Shown here one piece after another: positions 9,460-21,284 of a stretch of DNA of 64,000 nt. The DNA comes from Prionace glauca (Eukaryota > Chordata > Chondrichthyes > Carcharhiniformes > Carcharhinidae), in NCBI GenBank assembly GCA_037974335.1, contig CM075760.1, positions 39,729,603 through 39,793,602 of the forward strand, given 5' to 3'. The translations under genes and the position numbers were made by a program. The notes under the pieces were generated by a model. It was not told the DNA's origin, made no database searches, and worked only from the letters and a program-made list of their open reading frames with translations. Position 1 is the stretch's first letter, and each line of letters opens with the position of its first letter.

Positions 9460-10540
9460 CAGTAATTTCTTTGAATCAGATATGTGGAGACGCAGGTATA
9501 TTTACTATTGTCATGTTTTAAGTTAAGCAACTGTTGTACAGAAAGCTAAAACAGAAGGGGAGGAAGGGTTTTGTGATTTTTTTTCAAATATAAAGGAGCA
9601 ATGCGAAAACTGGGTGGCGGCATGTTACCACGAATAATGACTGGTCAGCTAGTGTCTCTACCTGCACCGTCTGACAGAGTCACTGCTCTGGGCGGTGTTG
9701 TATTTGGCAATTCACCCCATCCCTTCCCTCCACACACCACTTTTCATTAAATATAACATTCAGTCATTGAGATTTTTTTCAATGTGCCGAAAAAAAGGAA
9801 AATGATGAATGAGAGAACCTGGGAGAGAGGAAGCAGACCTGAAATAGAGGGAAATTGCATCAGCGAACAAGACACAAATAAAATAGAAAGGATGAATGAT
9901 GCAAATCGAGGACGATATTATGTGTGATTTTCATAAGATGCCATATGTTTTTGTTTTGTTGTATCTGTGCTCTAGTCATAGGCGATTAAAGCAAGACCAC
10001 CATTTATCGCTAACCTGACACTGTTATCTCATCCTGAACTATGCCAATGGTGCAGGTGCTCCCACTGTGTTATTCTGGAGGCACTTCAAGATTTTAAACA
10101 AGAGACAACAACAGAAACGGTTGTTTATGTCAGGGTTAGAATTGGATACGATTTGTGGAATGACTGGATAAAACGTCATAGAATGAAGTATTTTAGCCAA
10201 GTTGTTTGTACTTTAAGTCTGCAAGAGTTATCCCTTCAGGCCAGTTATATATTCTTTGCTCATGGACTTGCACTTTTGTCCATTTAAAATCTGAAACCAA
10301 CGACTTATTATTGTATTTGCTTCCGCCATTCTGTCAGGCAGTGTTTTGAAGATCATAAAGACACGCTTTGAAAATAACCATAAATTTCTCCGCCATTTCT
10401 ATTTACCGATTATCTTTAATCAATATCTTCTAATTGTCGACCCTGCTGCCGGTGTAAAGAATTCTTCCTCATACATTATATAAAACCCTTTAAAAATGTA
10501 GGCACCTCATTTAAAATTCAGCTCAAGGTCCTCTTTTCCA
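9460..10540. other. Unassigned intergenic sequence
   Basis: AT-rich sequence with no V, tRNA or clear repeat beyond short A/T runs. Presumably includes the promoter of the V pseudogene at 9451, but no CRE/decamer motif was found. Confidence 0.4.
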
Positions 10541-10544
10541 TGGG

Positions 10545-10730
10545 AATCATAGAACCCTACGGTGCAGAAAGAGGCCCTTTGGCCCATCGAGTCTGCACTG
10601 AACACAATCCCACCCAGGCCCTATCCCCATATATTATACTCACTAATCCCTAACCTAAACATCCCTGGACACTAAGGGGCAATTTCTTAGCATGGCCAAT
10701 CAACCTAACCTGCACAACTTTGGAATCAAT
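10545..10730 (-). mobile_element. SINE 3' portion, minus strand
   Basis: Reverse complement of the tail of the tRNA-headed elasmobranch SINE, recognisable from gaggccctttggcccatcga (the complement of the gtgcagactcgatgggccga block) and catggccaatcaacctaacc. Same family as 11885-12200 and 31900-32205. Confidence 0.6.
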
Positions 10731-10890
10731 CTAGTTTCTCTGTTCACTCCAATTAACTGATATCTATAATCCTTGACAGCATTTGGTCAAAACAAACATA
10801 AGTGTTTTTTTATCATTTTACAAACAAGGATTTTATTTTTCAAGAGTCGCCGGGTGGAAGAAGTCTTTTCTAATTTGTTAGTTTTGACGA

Positions 10891-10928
10891 GGTTTTTGTA
10901 CGGGTCACAGCTGGTTTGAAGCACTGTG
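10891..10928 (-). other. RSS of the V at 10929 (22-bp spacer)
   Basis: Minus strand: perfect heptamer CACAGTG (10928-10922), a spacer of 22 bp (10921-10900) and perfect nonamer ACAAAAACC (10899-10891). The spacer is one base short of the usual 23; a deviation of one base is generally tolerated. Confidence 0.82.
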
Positions 10929-11473
10929 ATCCTCAATCCGCAGAAATAGAGGGCGCTGTCTTCAGTCTCCACTGCAGAAATTGACAAAGGGAAAATCTGA
11001 TATTGACTGAAATGACGAGCATCGAATTTTCCTTTGGCAAACTCGGCATCCTTGCGCCTGGTGTTATCCCGGTACAATATGAACTGGAGCGGTTGGTTCG
11101 GGTAGAGCCGGTACCAGTATCGAACCGGATCAACAGAACTGGAGTTGTAATTGCATCTTAATTCCAGATAAGCTCCCTCAGCTATCTTCAACTCACGTTG
11201 ACTCTGTGTTACCGAACTCCCTTGGAAATTTCCTGCAAAATAACACGCAAGACATTCTGGTAACGCCCTTATTGATAACAAACGTTCCCCGTCTCCTCTT
11301 TTAAAATGAGGAAAATCAATCGCAATTTAACTATTACCTATGGATTATTTATGCGAGAGGAAGGAAAACACTTTAGCATTTACATAGGGGGAAGAATGAC
11401 AATTCATATCAACAAGTAAATGTTCCAATTTACCGAATAGAAATGAGACAACGAGGAATTTAATAGGTGTCAT
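10929..11473 (-). CDS. Intact TCR alpha/delta V gene (leader + V exon)
   Basis: Leader exon 11473-11434 encodes MTPIKFLVVSFLF plus a phase-1 G and ends at a GTAAAT donor. The 201-bp intron ends in TTTTGCAG. Exon 11232-10929 begins GNFQGSSVTQSQRE and carries the first Cys (LELRC), FR2 Trp (VRYWYRLYPNQPLQ), the TRAV-like FR3 DNTRRKDAEFAKGKF, and EDSALYFCGLR before the RSS. No stop or frameshift. It would encode the variable domain of a TCR alpha or delta chain. The orientation is opposite to that of the intact V segments at 35.9 and 38.1 kb. Assignment to alpha versus delta cannot be made without J usage. Confidence 0.88.
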
Positions 11474-11645
11474 TTCTAATATTCTTCCACTATATTCGAA
11501 CTCTAATGTGCAAATCTTTCTGACCACGTGCCTACAGTGACTTTAGTTTCCCTGAGACACGATCACTCCAATGATACCTTGAAACGCTGTTCAGAACAAA
11601 CAGCAGAAATAACTCAGTGAAAGACAGAAACAAGAAACAAGAAGT

Positions 11646-11697
11646 GAGCGTCACTCCGTTTGAATTGCAAAGATCACATATGTGCGTGGTTACGTCA
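11646..11697 (-). promoter_or_regulatory. CRE-like sites upstream of the V at 11473
   Basis: On the minus strand TGACGTAA (11697-11690) is a CRE/ATF-type octamer and AGTGACGCTC (11655-11646) resembles the CRE-like decamer of TCR V promoters. They lie about 170-220 bp upstream of the leader ATG, somewhat farther than in mammalian V promoters. Function is inferred. Confidence 0.35.
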
Positions 11698-11884
11698 TTG
11701 TCTAGTCAGTATTAGTTGACGCAGAAAGCAGAGTAATATTAATAAACTCGTAATCCAGTGTTTTATATATAAATGCAAGGTACCTTGCTGCAATAATTAG
11801 GACAGACGTTGTATAATATAAACAACATCAATGTCGAATATAATTTAACCAGGAACATATTAGATTAAGTTACTCAAATCAGCA

Positions 11885-12200
11885 TGGTAGCAAGTGGTTC
11901 GCACTGCTGTCTCCCAGCTTCAGGAACCTGGGTTCGATTCCTGTCTGCGTGGAGTTTGCACGTCCTCCCCGTGTTTGCCTGTGTTTCCTCCAGTTGCTCC
12001 AGTTTTATCCCACAGTCCAAAGATGGTTAGGTGAATTGGCCACGCTTTATTGTTCGTCAGTATTCCGAGGTGCGTAGGTTAGAGAGATTAGCGGTGTAAA
12101 AATGTCGGGTTACGGGAATAATGTTGTCAGGAATAATGTTGCCAGTGCAGACTCAATGGGCCGAAATGGCCTCCTTTTTCACAGCAGTATTTGTGTGTAT
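11885..12200 (+). mobile_element. tRNA-headed elasmobranch SINE, near full length
   Basis: Starts with a tRNA-like head (tagcaagtggttcgcactgc ... gggttcgattcctgtctgcg, box A and box B), continues with the central block tcccacagtccaaagatggt and ends with the tail gcagactcaatgggccgaaa. Diverged but with parts in order. Confidence 0.8.
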
Positions 12201-12249
12201 ATTGTAATTTTAGTTTAAAATTAATTTATCAGATACGGACTTCACTGGT

Positions 12250-12370
12250 CAGACCCCATTTATTGCCCGCCACTGGTTGACCTTGAGAGGTGATGCTGCC
12301 TTCTCTGTTATCTCCGAGGTGTAGGTACACCCACAGTGCTATTAGGAAGGTTAGGCAGCGTATGTCATAA
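12250..12370 (-). mobile_element. LINE fragment, minus strand
   Basis: Contains tttattgcccgccactggtt and gtgtaggtacacccacagtg, matching the antisense of the LINE seen more fully at 23905-24560. Short old fragment. Confidence 0.5.
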
Positions 12371-12479
12371 TTTCAACAAAACCATTGTCTTTTTATGAAT
12401 TAATTAATACAGAGGCGACCTTTATGGACTAACAATCATTTAGGATTCGAAAAATATATTTTCATCATCGAAATAATTA

Positions 12480-13330
12480 TTATTGCAGGAACTATTGTAA
12501 CAGGAACGCGGAAATGTTCTACCACAATAATAACTGCGACAGGGACGGGCCTAATATTAACATGATACATCTTTTTCTAACGTAAATAGTGGCATTATCT
12601 TGTGCTGTAATAAGTGAACCAGAGCCTAGCAACAGAGCACAGCACGACAGCACAATAATGATGTAAGTTACAGGTAAGGACACATTGTGCAAAAATAATA
12701 GACAGATCAGCAAATGTCATAAGCAATATGCAACTCAACAGAAATGTAGATATGTTGTAACGTCGTAGAAATAGAGGCAAGTCCGAGTCTTGTAAAAACT
12801 GATGCATATTCCGATGCACTGATAGCTGAGGCAGGATTGTTTATAATATAAAATGAAGTAATTTGCGTACATCAGTAACTGAGGTAGGATTATTGCAATA
12901 TTAACAACCGAATGGTGTAATTTTAATAGATAGAACATCATGTAGTGTAACATAAACAAGGTGCGATATGAGCAGAAAGAGAATCTAGTGCAACAGTAAC
13001 TGGAAATAGCCTCAAACATTATGAACAATAATTTGTTGTAGTCCACTAAGTAATGCAGGGCCAAAAGAAACATGAGGAGAGTTATGAATCAGCCCCAGTG
13101 TAATAATTCTAAAGCATAATTTGGTTAATTTATATCAATACCTGGTCAACTGTAATATTAGTAGAGATATACTCTATAGGTGCCCGTTCTTCCCCAGTGC
13201 AAACAGGGATACAATGTGGAATGTGTGAAAGAGGGATGATCAGATTTACATAGAGACATTGCGCAATGCCATATAGTATAAAGAGAAAGTTATCGACTAT
13301 GATACGAAGTCAAACAATGATCTCAGTAAC
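12480..13330. repeat. Degenerate minisatellite, about 40-bp unit
   Basis: About 850 bp of loosely repeating units carrying variants of cataataactgagacaggga with spacing near 40 bp (for example gtgcaacagtaactggaaat, cgatgcactgatagctgagg). Reverse-complement orientation of the tracts at 17740-18640, 31395-31640 and 63575-63990. Units are strongly diverged, so the boundary is approximate. Long frames across it are by-products. Confidence 0.5.
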
Positions 13331-13344
13331 ATGGACAGAGGGAA

Positions 13345-13640
13345 CGCCCAAGTTCCACGTTTATTTATTAGTGTCACAAGTAAGCTTACATTAATACTGC
13401 AATGAAGTTACTGAGAAAATCCTCTAGTAGCCACATTCCAGCGCTTGTTCGGGTATACTGAGGGAAAATTTAGCGTGGTCAATGCACCTAACCAACACAT
13501 TTTTGGACTGTAGGAGGAAACCGGAGCACCCGGAGGAAACCCACGCAGACACGTAGAGAATGTGCAGACTCCATGCAGACGTAACCCAAGCTGGAAATTC
13601 AACCCGGATCCCTGGCGCTGCGAGGTAGCAGTCGTCCAGC
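13345..13640 (-). mobile_element. tRNA-headed SINE, minus strand
   Basis: Reverse complement of the SINE family: gtttatttattagtgtcaca (3' tail), caaccaacacatttttggact, ggaggaaaccggagcacccgg and the tRNA head at gatccctggcgctgcgaggt. Nearly full length. Confidence 0.8.
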
Positions 13641-13659
13641 GAAATAATAAATGAGCCAA

Positions 13660-14780
13660 GATTTATAAGAAATTGAAAATATATATTTGATTGTTTGCAA
13701 CAGACAGAAAATATCAGAGGTATAATCCAATATAGTATGACAAAGCCGGATCTGGTTGTTGTAATCAAGCAGCCTACTCTCATGTCAAAATAAAAGAGGG
13801 CTCTCTGCAGCAAGAACAGAAACACACTCTGGTGTAAAGTGACTAGAGAAACTGACTAGTGGAACAAACACTGGCAGGGGACCTCCTTTCAAAAACAATT
13901 AAATGGCATAATGATTTTTTAACGGGAAAAGATCTATAATATAGAAACATACTTATGATCTAACTGCCACGAGCTAGATACAGAATGTTATGACACGAGT
14001 TTTTCTGACCTCGACCACAGCTGGATTTTTCCGATCCCGCCGCAGTAAACGTTCATTTGCCTGAACACCAAATTCTCCGTTATCAATCACAGCAGAATTC
14101 CAACCAGAATTCCTTTCACCCCGGTCCGATTCTGTGCGGCAGCAGCAGGTGAAAAAAATGGAGCAAAACAGGCCTGGAACAACGTGCAGATGTCAGGTCT
14201 CCCCTGAACAAGACCAGTGGCTGCCTCTCAAGTTCAAAATGGAAGCACCACCAACTCTCATCCCCAGAACATTATATGATGTATAAACATAAAGACCTAA
14301 ATTAAAATTTGGACAAAATAAACTGAAGCATTAGATTAGTAAGAGCACACCTGTGTGAAGGGGTTTTTGATATGCGAATTAGCAAACCAACAAGACACAA
14401 ATGTTTACGTAAATGACTATGGGTTGAACAATATTATATATCAATAGGTGTTAGAACTATGGACGAGGTGATTTCAAAGTGGAGAGAGAATATATTTTGC
14501 AAATATACGAAGAGGTTTTAATAAAATAGCATGACATCAAAGGGAACGGAAAGTATCACCATGGGAGCTGACAACAGCAGGAAAAGAGCAGCGACCACCC
14601 GTAGTCTCACCTAACTGGAGAAAGCAAACTCTCCCAGAAAGGCAATGCACTGAAAAAAAGTGGCTGTTAGGAAAAAACTAACAGAGAAAAACCACTATGC
14701 TGAAATGAAGAAGGATTTTCCACGCTGCAAAATAACCCGTGGCTGGTCATTATAATCTGTTTTAAACTCATAGAGTCATA
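13660..14780. other. AT-rich intergenic sequence
   Basis: No gene, tRNA or clear transposon recognised. May contain further diverged minisatellite units near 13660-13830. Confidence 0.4.
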
Positions 14781-14789
14781 CAATTTCGC

Positions 14790-15925
14790 ATGTTGTTTGG
14801 GAAAGGGACTGTTCTCAGAGTCAAGGCTTATTGAGAAAGTGAGGGGGCAGGGAATCCAAGGGGACATTGCTTTGTGGACCCAGAACTGGCTTGCCCATAG
14901 AAGGCAAAGAGTGGTTATCGATGGATTATATTCTGCATGCAGGTCGGTCACTAGTGAAATGCCCCAGGGATCTGTTCTGGGACTCTTACTCTTTGTGATT
15001 TTTATAAATGACCTGGATGAGGAAGTGGAGGGATGGGTTGGTAAGTTTGCTGATGAGACAAAAGTTGGAGGTGTTGTGAATAGTGTGGAGGGATATCAGA
15101 AGTTTCAGCGCGACATTGATAGGATGTAAAACTGGGCAGAGAAGTGGCAGATGGAGTTCAACCCAAATAAGTGTGAGGTGGTTCATTTTGGCATGTCAAA
15201 TAGGATGGCAGAATATAATATTAATGGTAGAACTCTTGGCAGAAGGATCTTGGGGTCCGAGTTCATAGGACACGCAAAGCAGCTGCGCAGGTTGAAGCTG
15301 CGGTTAAGAAGGCGTACAGAGTACAGGCTTTCATCAATCGCAGAATTGAGTTTAGGAGTCGAGAGATAATGTTGTAGCTATATATGGTCAGAGCCCACTT
15401 GAAGTACTGTGCTCAGTTCTGGTCGCCTCGTTACAGGAAGGATGTGGAAGCCATAGAAAGGGTGCAGAGGAGATTTACAAGGATGTTGCCTGGTTGGGTG
15501 ACATGCCTTATGAAGATGAGAGAGCTCGGTCTTTTCTCCTTGGAGAAACGAAGGATCAGGGGTGACCTGATAGAGGTGTGTAAGATGTTGAGAGATATTG
15601 ATCGAATAGATAGTCAGAGGCTTTTTCCCAGGGCTGAACTGGTTGCCACAAGAGGACACAGGTTTAACGTGCTGGAGAGTAGGCATAGTGGAGATGTCAG
15701 GGATACGTTTTTCACTCAGAGAGTGGTGGCTGCGTGGAATGGGGGGCCAATAACGGTGGTGGAGGCGGATTCGATAGGGTCTTTTAAGAGACTTTTAAAT
15801 ATGTACATGGAATTTAGTAAGATAGAGGGTTATAGGTAAGCCTAGTGATCTCTAAGGTAGGAACATTTTCGGCACAACTTTGTGGGCCGAAGGGCCTGTA
15901 TTGTGCTGTAGTTTTTTGTTTCTAT
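14790..15925 (+). mobile_element. CR1-like LINE, 3' part of the reverse transcriptase
   Basis: Translations show the RT core: MPQGSVLGLLLFVIFINDL (domain 4), VGKFADETKVGG (the FADD catalytic box with D to E), WAEKWQMEFNPNKCEVVHFG, then RFTRMLPGWV, RIRGDLIEVCKM and FFTQRVVAAWNGGP near the C-terminus. It is broken by a stop between the RT blocks and at least one further frame change. The 3' end carries the family tail gggccgaagggcctgtattg. The 5' end is truncated. This is a different CR1-like family from the element at 34418. Confidence 0.88.
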
Positions 15926-16079
15926 GTCAAATTGAAAGTTTCTACCATTAAGTGTTGGTGTTCCACTTGAACATTCTGCATTTTGGGATGCCCTCACATT
16001 ATACATCAGCGAGGCTCACAATAAATACCATAGCAGTGGATGTCTTTACAGTTAAATGGAATCCAAGAGTTCATTTAAC

Positions 16080-16380
16080 TGCCTCAGAATGTTCCCATAG
16101 ATCCATTTTCTTTCTCAGAAGGTCAACGTTCCAGCCTCAGAATTTCTATGTACTTAAAATAACCACATCCACCACTCCCGCCGGCAAAGCGTTCCAGATG
16201 CTTAGCATTCACTGTGGAAAAATGTTCCTTACATCTGCCCCCACCTCCATCCCACATTGCCTGTAACCTTGAAAAATGATCCCTTCCATAGCGCTGCCCC
16301 ATTTGTCTACCTGAGCAAAGATTGCCCTTATCCATCTCGATTTCATCTCCCCTCGATCACCTCCACTCCCTTGGAGAACA
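16080..16380 (-). mobile_element. CR1-like LINE fragment, minus strand
   Basis: Antisense of the CR1 C-terminal region, recognised from aaccacatccaccactcccg and aaagcgttccagatgcttag followed by a run of diverged sequence with the spacing of the same family at 50060-50420. Old and diverged. Confidence 0.5.
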
Positions 16381-17140
16381 AGCCCAGCATCGCCACCTTC
16401 TGGCTAATTTGTGAACTTTTCAAAACGAAACTTAACGAAATTATTCAAAGATTTTTCTTCATTGGATTGACCTAGAATTAGTCAACTTTTGAAAAAAATA
16501 CGATGGAACTTAAAAATGTTTCGAAGGAAAAAATACTGACATACCTCAGTACATCTGGCAGCATCTGTAAGGAAAGACAAGAGCTGACGTTCTGTTTCCA
16601 AAGTTTTCACAAAGCGTCATTTGGATTTGAAACGTCAGCTCTTTTCTCTCCTTACAGATGTTACCAGACCTATTGAGATTTTCCAGCATTTTCTCTTTTG
16701 GATTCAGATTCCAACATTCACAGTAATTTGTTTTTATTAAATTTGTTGCGAACTTCTTAGCACTAAGCATATTTTAAATAAATTCTTCCCTTGAGTTTGA
16801 CAAGTATTTGTCAACTTTTTGAAAATTAATTTCAGCATTTTGAAAATACTTTTTCCATGCTGAACTTTTTCATTTAGACTTTTCCAACTTTGAAAAAAAT
16901 ACCTTAAACTTATTAAAATGTTTTTCCAAACGATTTAGCAAAAGTTCGCCGATATATAAAAAAAGTTTAAACTTATTTAATGAAAATCTTGAGTGGAATT
17001 TAATTTGAAATAGTCGGGTTCTGTTGAAAAACAATTATCTAACATAAATTTCTCCAGTGGAGCTGACTGAAGTTTGACAGCATTTATCTGAATAAAGAAC
17101 CTTTTCGTCGAAAGTAGCATGGAATTTGTGAACTTCTTTT
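16380..17140. repeat. AT-rich paralogue of 54360-54975
   Basis: Shares ordered blocks with 54360-54975: ttctggctaatttg, gtcaactttt followed by A runs, ttccaactttgaaaaaaata versus ttccaactttttaaaaggta, and gcttaaacttg versus ccttaaactta. Both end in a tRNA-Arg copy in the same orientation. The palindromic repeat at 16535-16740 is inserted only here. Confidence 0.6.
16535..16740. repeat. Palindromic (foldback, MITE-like) repeat
   Basis: Two inverted arms: gcatctgtaaggaaagacaa ... gagctgacgtt on the left and aacgtcagctc ... ctccttacagatg on the right, separated by about 40 bp. The outer right end is gagattttccagcattttct. The same family occurs at 28145-28390, 51085-51225 and 56515-56660. Its mobility class is inferred from structure. 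Confidence 0.7.
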
Positions 17141-17142
17141 AA

Positions 17143-17207
17143 TATTTTGCATCGAATCTGGAATCTTCTAATCAATAATCAGATGTGTTACCCACTGTGT
17201 TTTCTTA
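17143..17207 (-). pseudogene. Decayed tRNA-Arg
   Basis: The plus-strand text tcgaatctggaatcttctaa and taatcagatgtgttacccac matches, base for base with several changes, the complement of tRNA-Arg(ACG) at 54978-55050. The region corresponding to the anticodon reads ATT in place of ACG. Acceptor stem is not recognisable. Supports duplication of the tRNA-Arg block into the V region. Confidence 0.65.
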
Positions 17208-17539
17208 ATTGCGGCTACTATAAAAAACACGTCAGATTCGCTAATTTCCTGTAGAAAAAAACCTTCCATCCTTCCCCAGTTTGGCCCATAGGTAACTCCG
17301 GGCCTCCAAGTGGCTGGCGCTACCTGCCTTCTGTGATGGTCTAGAAGACCAATGAATTCAGAATATTAGCGATTACCAATAATTGCTGGCCTCTCCAGCT
17401 GGTTACACAGCCAATGAATTAATAAGAAACAGCAACTAAAATCAGCATTTCACAAATCTGCAATAGCAAAGGTTGTCCAGTAGATGGCAGTGAAATCGTG
17501 ATTTTTGGCACGACGCGAAACTGAGATTGTCTCAAATAT

Positions 17540-17650
17540 TGCTCATGAAGAGATGCCGGCGTTGGGCTGGGGTAAACACAGTAAGAAGTCTCACAAGTTT
17601 GTGGGATTACTATCAAATAAACTGGTTGGACTTTAACCTGGTGTTGTCAA
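17540..17650 (+). mobile_element. MITE-like repeat, short copy
   Basis: Begins gatgccggcgttgggctggg and ends aacctggtgttgtcaa, the ends of a repeat common in elasmobranchs. A second copy in the opposite orientation with a longer interior lies at 30908-31050. Confidence 0.6.
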
Positions 17651-17739
17651 ATATTGCTGCCATGGACTCAGCCTTTGCCCATCCTAAACTAGACTCAGTC
17701 TATATGACACGAAATCCTATTTCTGATAATATGACAATA

Positions 17740-18640
17740 ATCCTGTGTTGATTCGGTACTCAACAAAATCTCAGTTGTTATTAGACTGAACAAAGCCTTA
17801 GTTGATATAACACCGTGCATTCTGTCAGTTACAGCAGCACGGAATTAATTCTCGGCTAATGTCATGATAATCCACATTACCCTCATGATACTTCACTTGA
17901 CCCTTTCTCTTCTGATACTGCACCAGAACATGTTTTGTTTGTATTACACGAGGCTCTATCTCCGTTATTGCATTGCTGGAAACTGTCACGTATATAAAAA
18001 CATCAACAATATCTCAATCACTCCTGCATCAGTCCACCTCCCTGTTAAAAGCGAACGGCATTCTGTCTCTGTAATTATTATTTTATTTCATATTTCTTTG
18101 ATTCATTCATTTGCACCGTCAAAGCTTATATCAATCTAAGGTCATAGTCTGAAATTACTGCATTAGGCTTTGTCTCAGTTTATCTTATACAATGTCCAGA
18201 ATCAAACAAAATTATACTCGGCCCAGTGTCAGTTTTATTACGCTTGCTGTTCTCTCATTTATTACTGCGCTGAACCATATTGCTTTTCATTTGCACATCA
18301 TCCTCTCTCAATTATTACTTTACTCTGCATTGCCTCATTTTTTATTTCACTGGTCCACATCTCTGTTTATGTCACGGTAGATCATGTCCCTATATCCTAA
18401 TCGCACTATATGAGTTTACATTGCACAATAATCTATCTCAGTTGAAATTGTTGTGCACGTCGTCTCCTATTTATTAGAATAAATCTTTGTTACAGCTGCA
18501 CGTCTCTGCTTATATTAGAAAGCACCACGCTCATTACGAAGACACTAGACCCTCCCTCAAGAATTATTGAACTGAGCACAGCCCCCATTCATATTAGAGC
18601 AGGTACTGTATAAATAATTGCTGCAGTCGGCCCTGTCTCC
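17740..18640. repeat. Degenerate minisatellite, about 40-45-bp unit
   Basis: About 900 bp of diverged units around a theme like ctctgtttatattactgcac, seen as gttattagactgaacaaagc, gtattacacgaggctctatc, gagtttacattgcacaataa and gcttatattagaaagcacca. Pyrimidine-rich on this strand. Same family as 12480, 31395 and 63575. The overlapping open frames are by-products. Confidence 0.55.
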
Positions 18641-18689
18641 GTAATTACTGAACAAAACGCCTCTTTTTATTTAAGCACACCATGCTAGA

Positions 18690-18945
18690 TGGACTGGACA
18701 TGCGAAATTCCCCCTTCGTATCCAAAGATGTGTAGACTACGTGGATGAGCCATGGTAAAGGTGTGGGGCTATAGGGAATAGGGTAGAAGGAAGGGTAGAA
18801 TGGGATACGGTAGAAGAAAATTTGGGCCAAATGACCTAGTCCTTCTTGTAAATCTTATGAACTTAGGAATGCCTGGGTGGGATGCAGACTCGATGAGGCA
18901 GATGATCTTTTTCTGCACAATAGGCATCATATGGCTCTATGGCTA
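18690..18945 (+). mobile_element. SINE tail fragment
   Basis: Includes a diverged central block followed by gggtgggatgcagactcgat, the characteristic tail of the tRNA-headed SINE. Head missing. Confidence 0.5.
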
Positions 18946-18949
18946 AGAA

Positions 18950-21280
18950 ATATAACATCATTTCCCTCCTTAATTATTTGTCTGCTTATTTATTTAAAGT
19001 AATCTATTTTCTAATAACTCCATTTGAAGAAATGAACTTTCATTTAGCAAATTCCCTTCAATTGTCCCAGTGATAACCTTCAGTCCATTTCCACCTTCCA
19101 TAGGAAATACTGCAATTATTTATTGGCAACCATTCTGTTTTGTGCTCTTGTTTGCAAAATGATTTCAGACTCACTATTTTGTTCCCAGCGTTGACTTATC
19201 TGTCTTCAGAGATCAGTTGACAAATGAATAACTCACATGTCAAATAGCGAGGAGATTACTGGAAAATTATCTCACTGAAATTCCTGATATAAGGCACGAA
19301 TATGTACTGATTTGTGGAAATGATGCCGAAAATGAACCTGGGCATACAGCGGACAGAAGATATTTGCACCTGTAATTCTCAGACTTTTTATTCCTATTGA
19401 TACAAAGGATTGAAACATCTGCTGCTCTCCAGAGAAGGAGCAATATTTCTCTGTAATCGTTATCTTCACCAATTCTATGGTAACCATCCTAAATATTTAC
19501 TACTGTCTCTCGTTTGTACAATCTCGGTAATACGATGAATCAGGATCAGGTCTTTCATAAGGATCTCCAGATCTTGTGTAATATAAACAGTGATATCGCC
19601 CGGTGATCATGGACTGCAGTGGTTCAAGACTGCAGCTCATCACCACTTTGTGAGGGCAATTAGAGAAGGACAACAGATGCCAGTGGCCTGGAGAGTCATG
19701 TAAACCAATGCATGGGATATAGAGAATAAGAGAGACAGAACATGATGTAACATTTAGGTAAACGATTTTTGTGCGTGTCCTCATTCCAGAAAAAGTAATT
19801 TATCCAACAATAACCGGTAAATGTCAAATGTAACAAAATCAGATATAGGTTCTAATTCACAACCGATTGGCTAACGGTTTCCAAAAACGATCGTAGAGAA
19901 TTAAAACATTATAATTTGAATGACCGGCTCCTGTGTATCACTAATAGAGACAGCTGGGCCCAGAGTCAGACTGGGACCCGATCGAAGGAAGCAATCATTT
20001 CTCGGTCCTTAACGCAGGTTTCTTTGTCAGGACGAGTGACGCCGCGATTTGTGTGGCAAACACGGATTGGAAACCCGATGACGAACGCAGGAGTGACTGA
20101 CTCCACCTGACTAAGAGCTGGTATTCCCAAGGAGGGACAATCGTGGCGAGCTCCATAAATTTCTGTTATCCGAGGTAACAATGGAGCAATCTGTCAAAGG
20201 AACAGGAAATAATCTGTGCGTTCTCATTCTTACAAACAGAATTAGGACACGTGATGACTGAAACGACTAAATATGAAAACCTCATCCGAGGAAAAAAAAG
20301 AACAGTGCAATAAATGTTAAGTTTAATTGTGCTTTTCCTAACGAGTTCGATCCAATGCTAATTTGTTTAAAGTGATAGCTTGTAAATAGAATTGAATTTC
20401 GGAATCGTTTCTAGCAATTACACACACGCATACACACGCACGCACACGCACTCATTTGCTGTCAGAAGATAAGACTAGCACACGACGACAGCTGTATAAA
20501 TATTGCATTTTATTCAGACTTAATGAAGGTCAGGGAGAGATACAAAAAGGACGCTAGGACAATGATATAGACGAACCATTAAACTGGTTCCATTCTCGAA
20601 AATCCTTCAAATTTTAATCCCATGGAGGGTATATCTAATTTATTTTTCAAAGCTACTGTGAAATCTGATTCGATCACACTCTCAAGCTGTTCATTCCATT
20701 CATAACAACGCTTGTGCAAAAGTAAACACTTATATTTCTGTCTCTCTGTTCGATAAAATAAATTTGCGCCCACTGGTTGCTGGCCGTCCTTCCAGTTGAA
20801 ATATTCTCTCTTCAATTAACCCACTCGCAACTTCATGATTATGAACACTAATGAAAGTGTTCAAAAGACTGGCAAGTAGATAGAGAGAGACACCGGAAGA
20901 GTTCGGAGAAAGAAAAACGGGGTGCTGACAGATAAAAGCTGAGGAGCAAAAAATAAATAGCAGATGGAGAGAAAATGATCAAGAAATGCAAAATAACAGC
21001 TATCATTCCCTTCCCTCACGGAACCCGGGGGAACTTAGTGACGAATCCACTGACCATCCATTTATGTCCGGGAATGGAAACTCTAGGCTGAACACACAAG
21101 GGTCTTCTGTAAATGTCACCACAATGTGATCTGTGTGACTCTGCCCTGACTCTGTGGACAGATATAGGCCGCATTGACAGAGGTTCTCACCAGATTGTGG
21201 TCCATGGATTTATTTTTTGCTCAGAAGCGAGATGTGCGGTTTGGAACCGGCAGCAAGGAACAGGAAGTTGTGTTACAAAG
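18950..21280. other. Unassigned intergenic sequence
   Basis: More than 2.3 kb in which no V, tRNA or classified transposon was recognised. A CA-rich microsatellite stands at about 20418-20456 and a purine-rich stretch at 20870-20990. Several short open frames here show no recognised domain. Confidence 0.4.
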
Positions 21281-21284
21281 AACA

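Noticed and set aside
10950-10970. CTCF-like word atagagggcgct in the V at 10929
   Set aside because: It matches only about 11 of 14 positions and lies inside FR3 coding sequence, where the codons explain it.
12519-13073. Hydrophobic frames suggesting membrane proteins
   Set aside because: They arise from the minisatellite units, which are rich in T on that strand.
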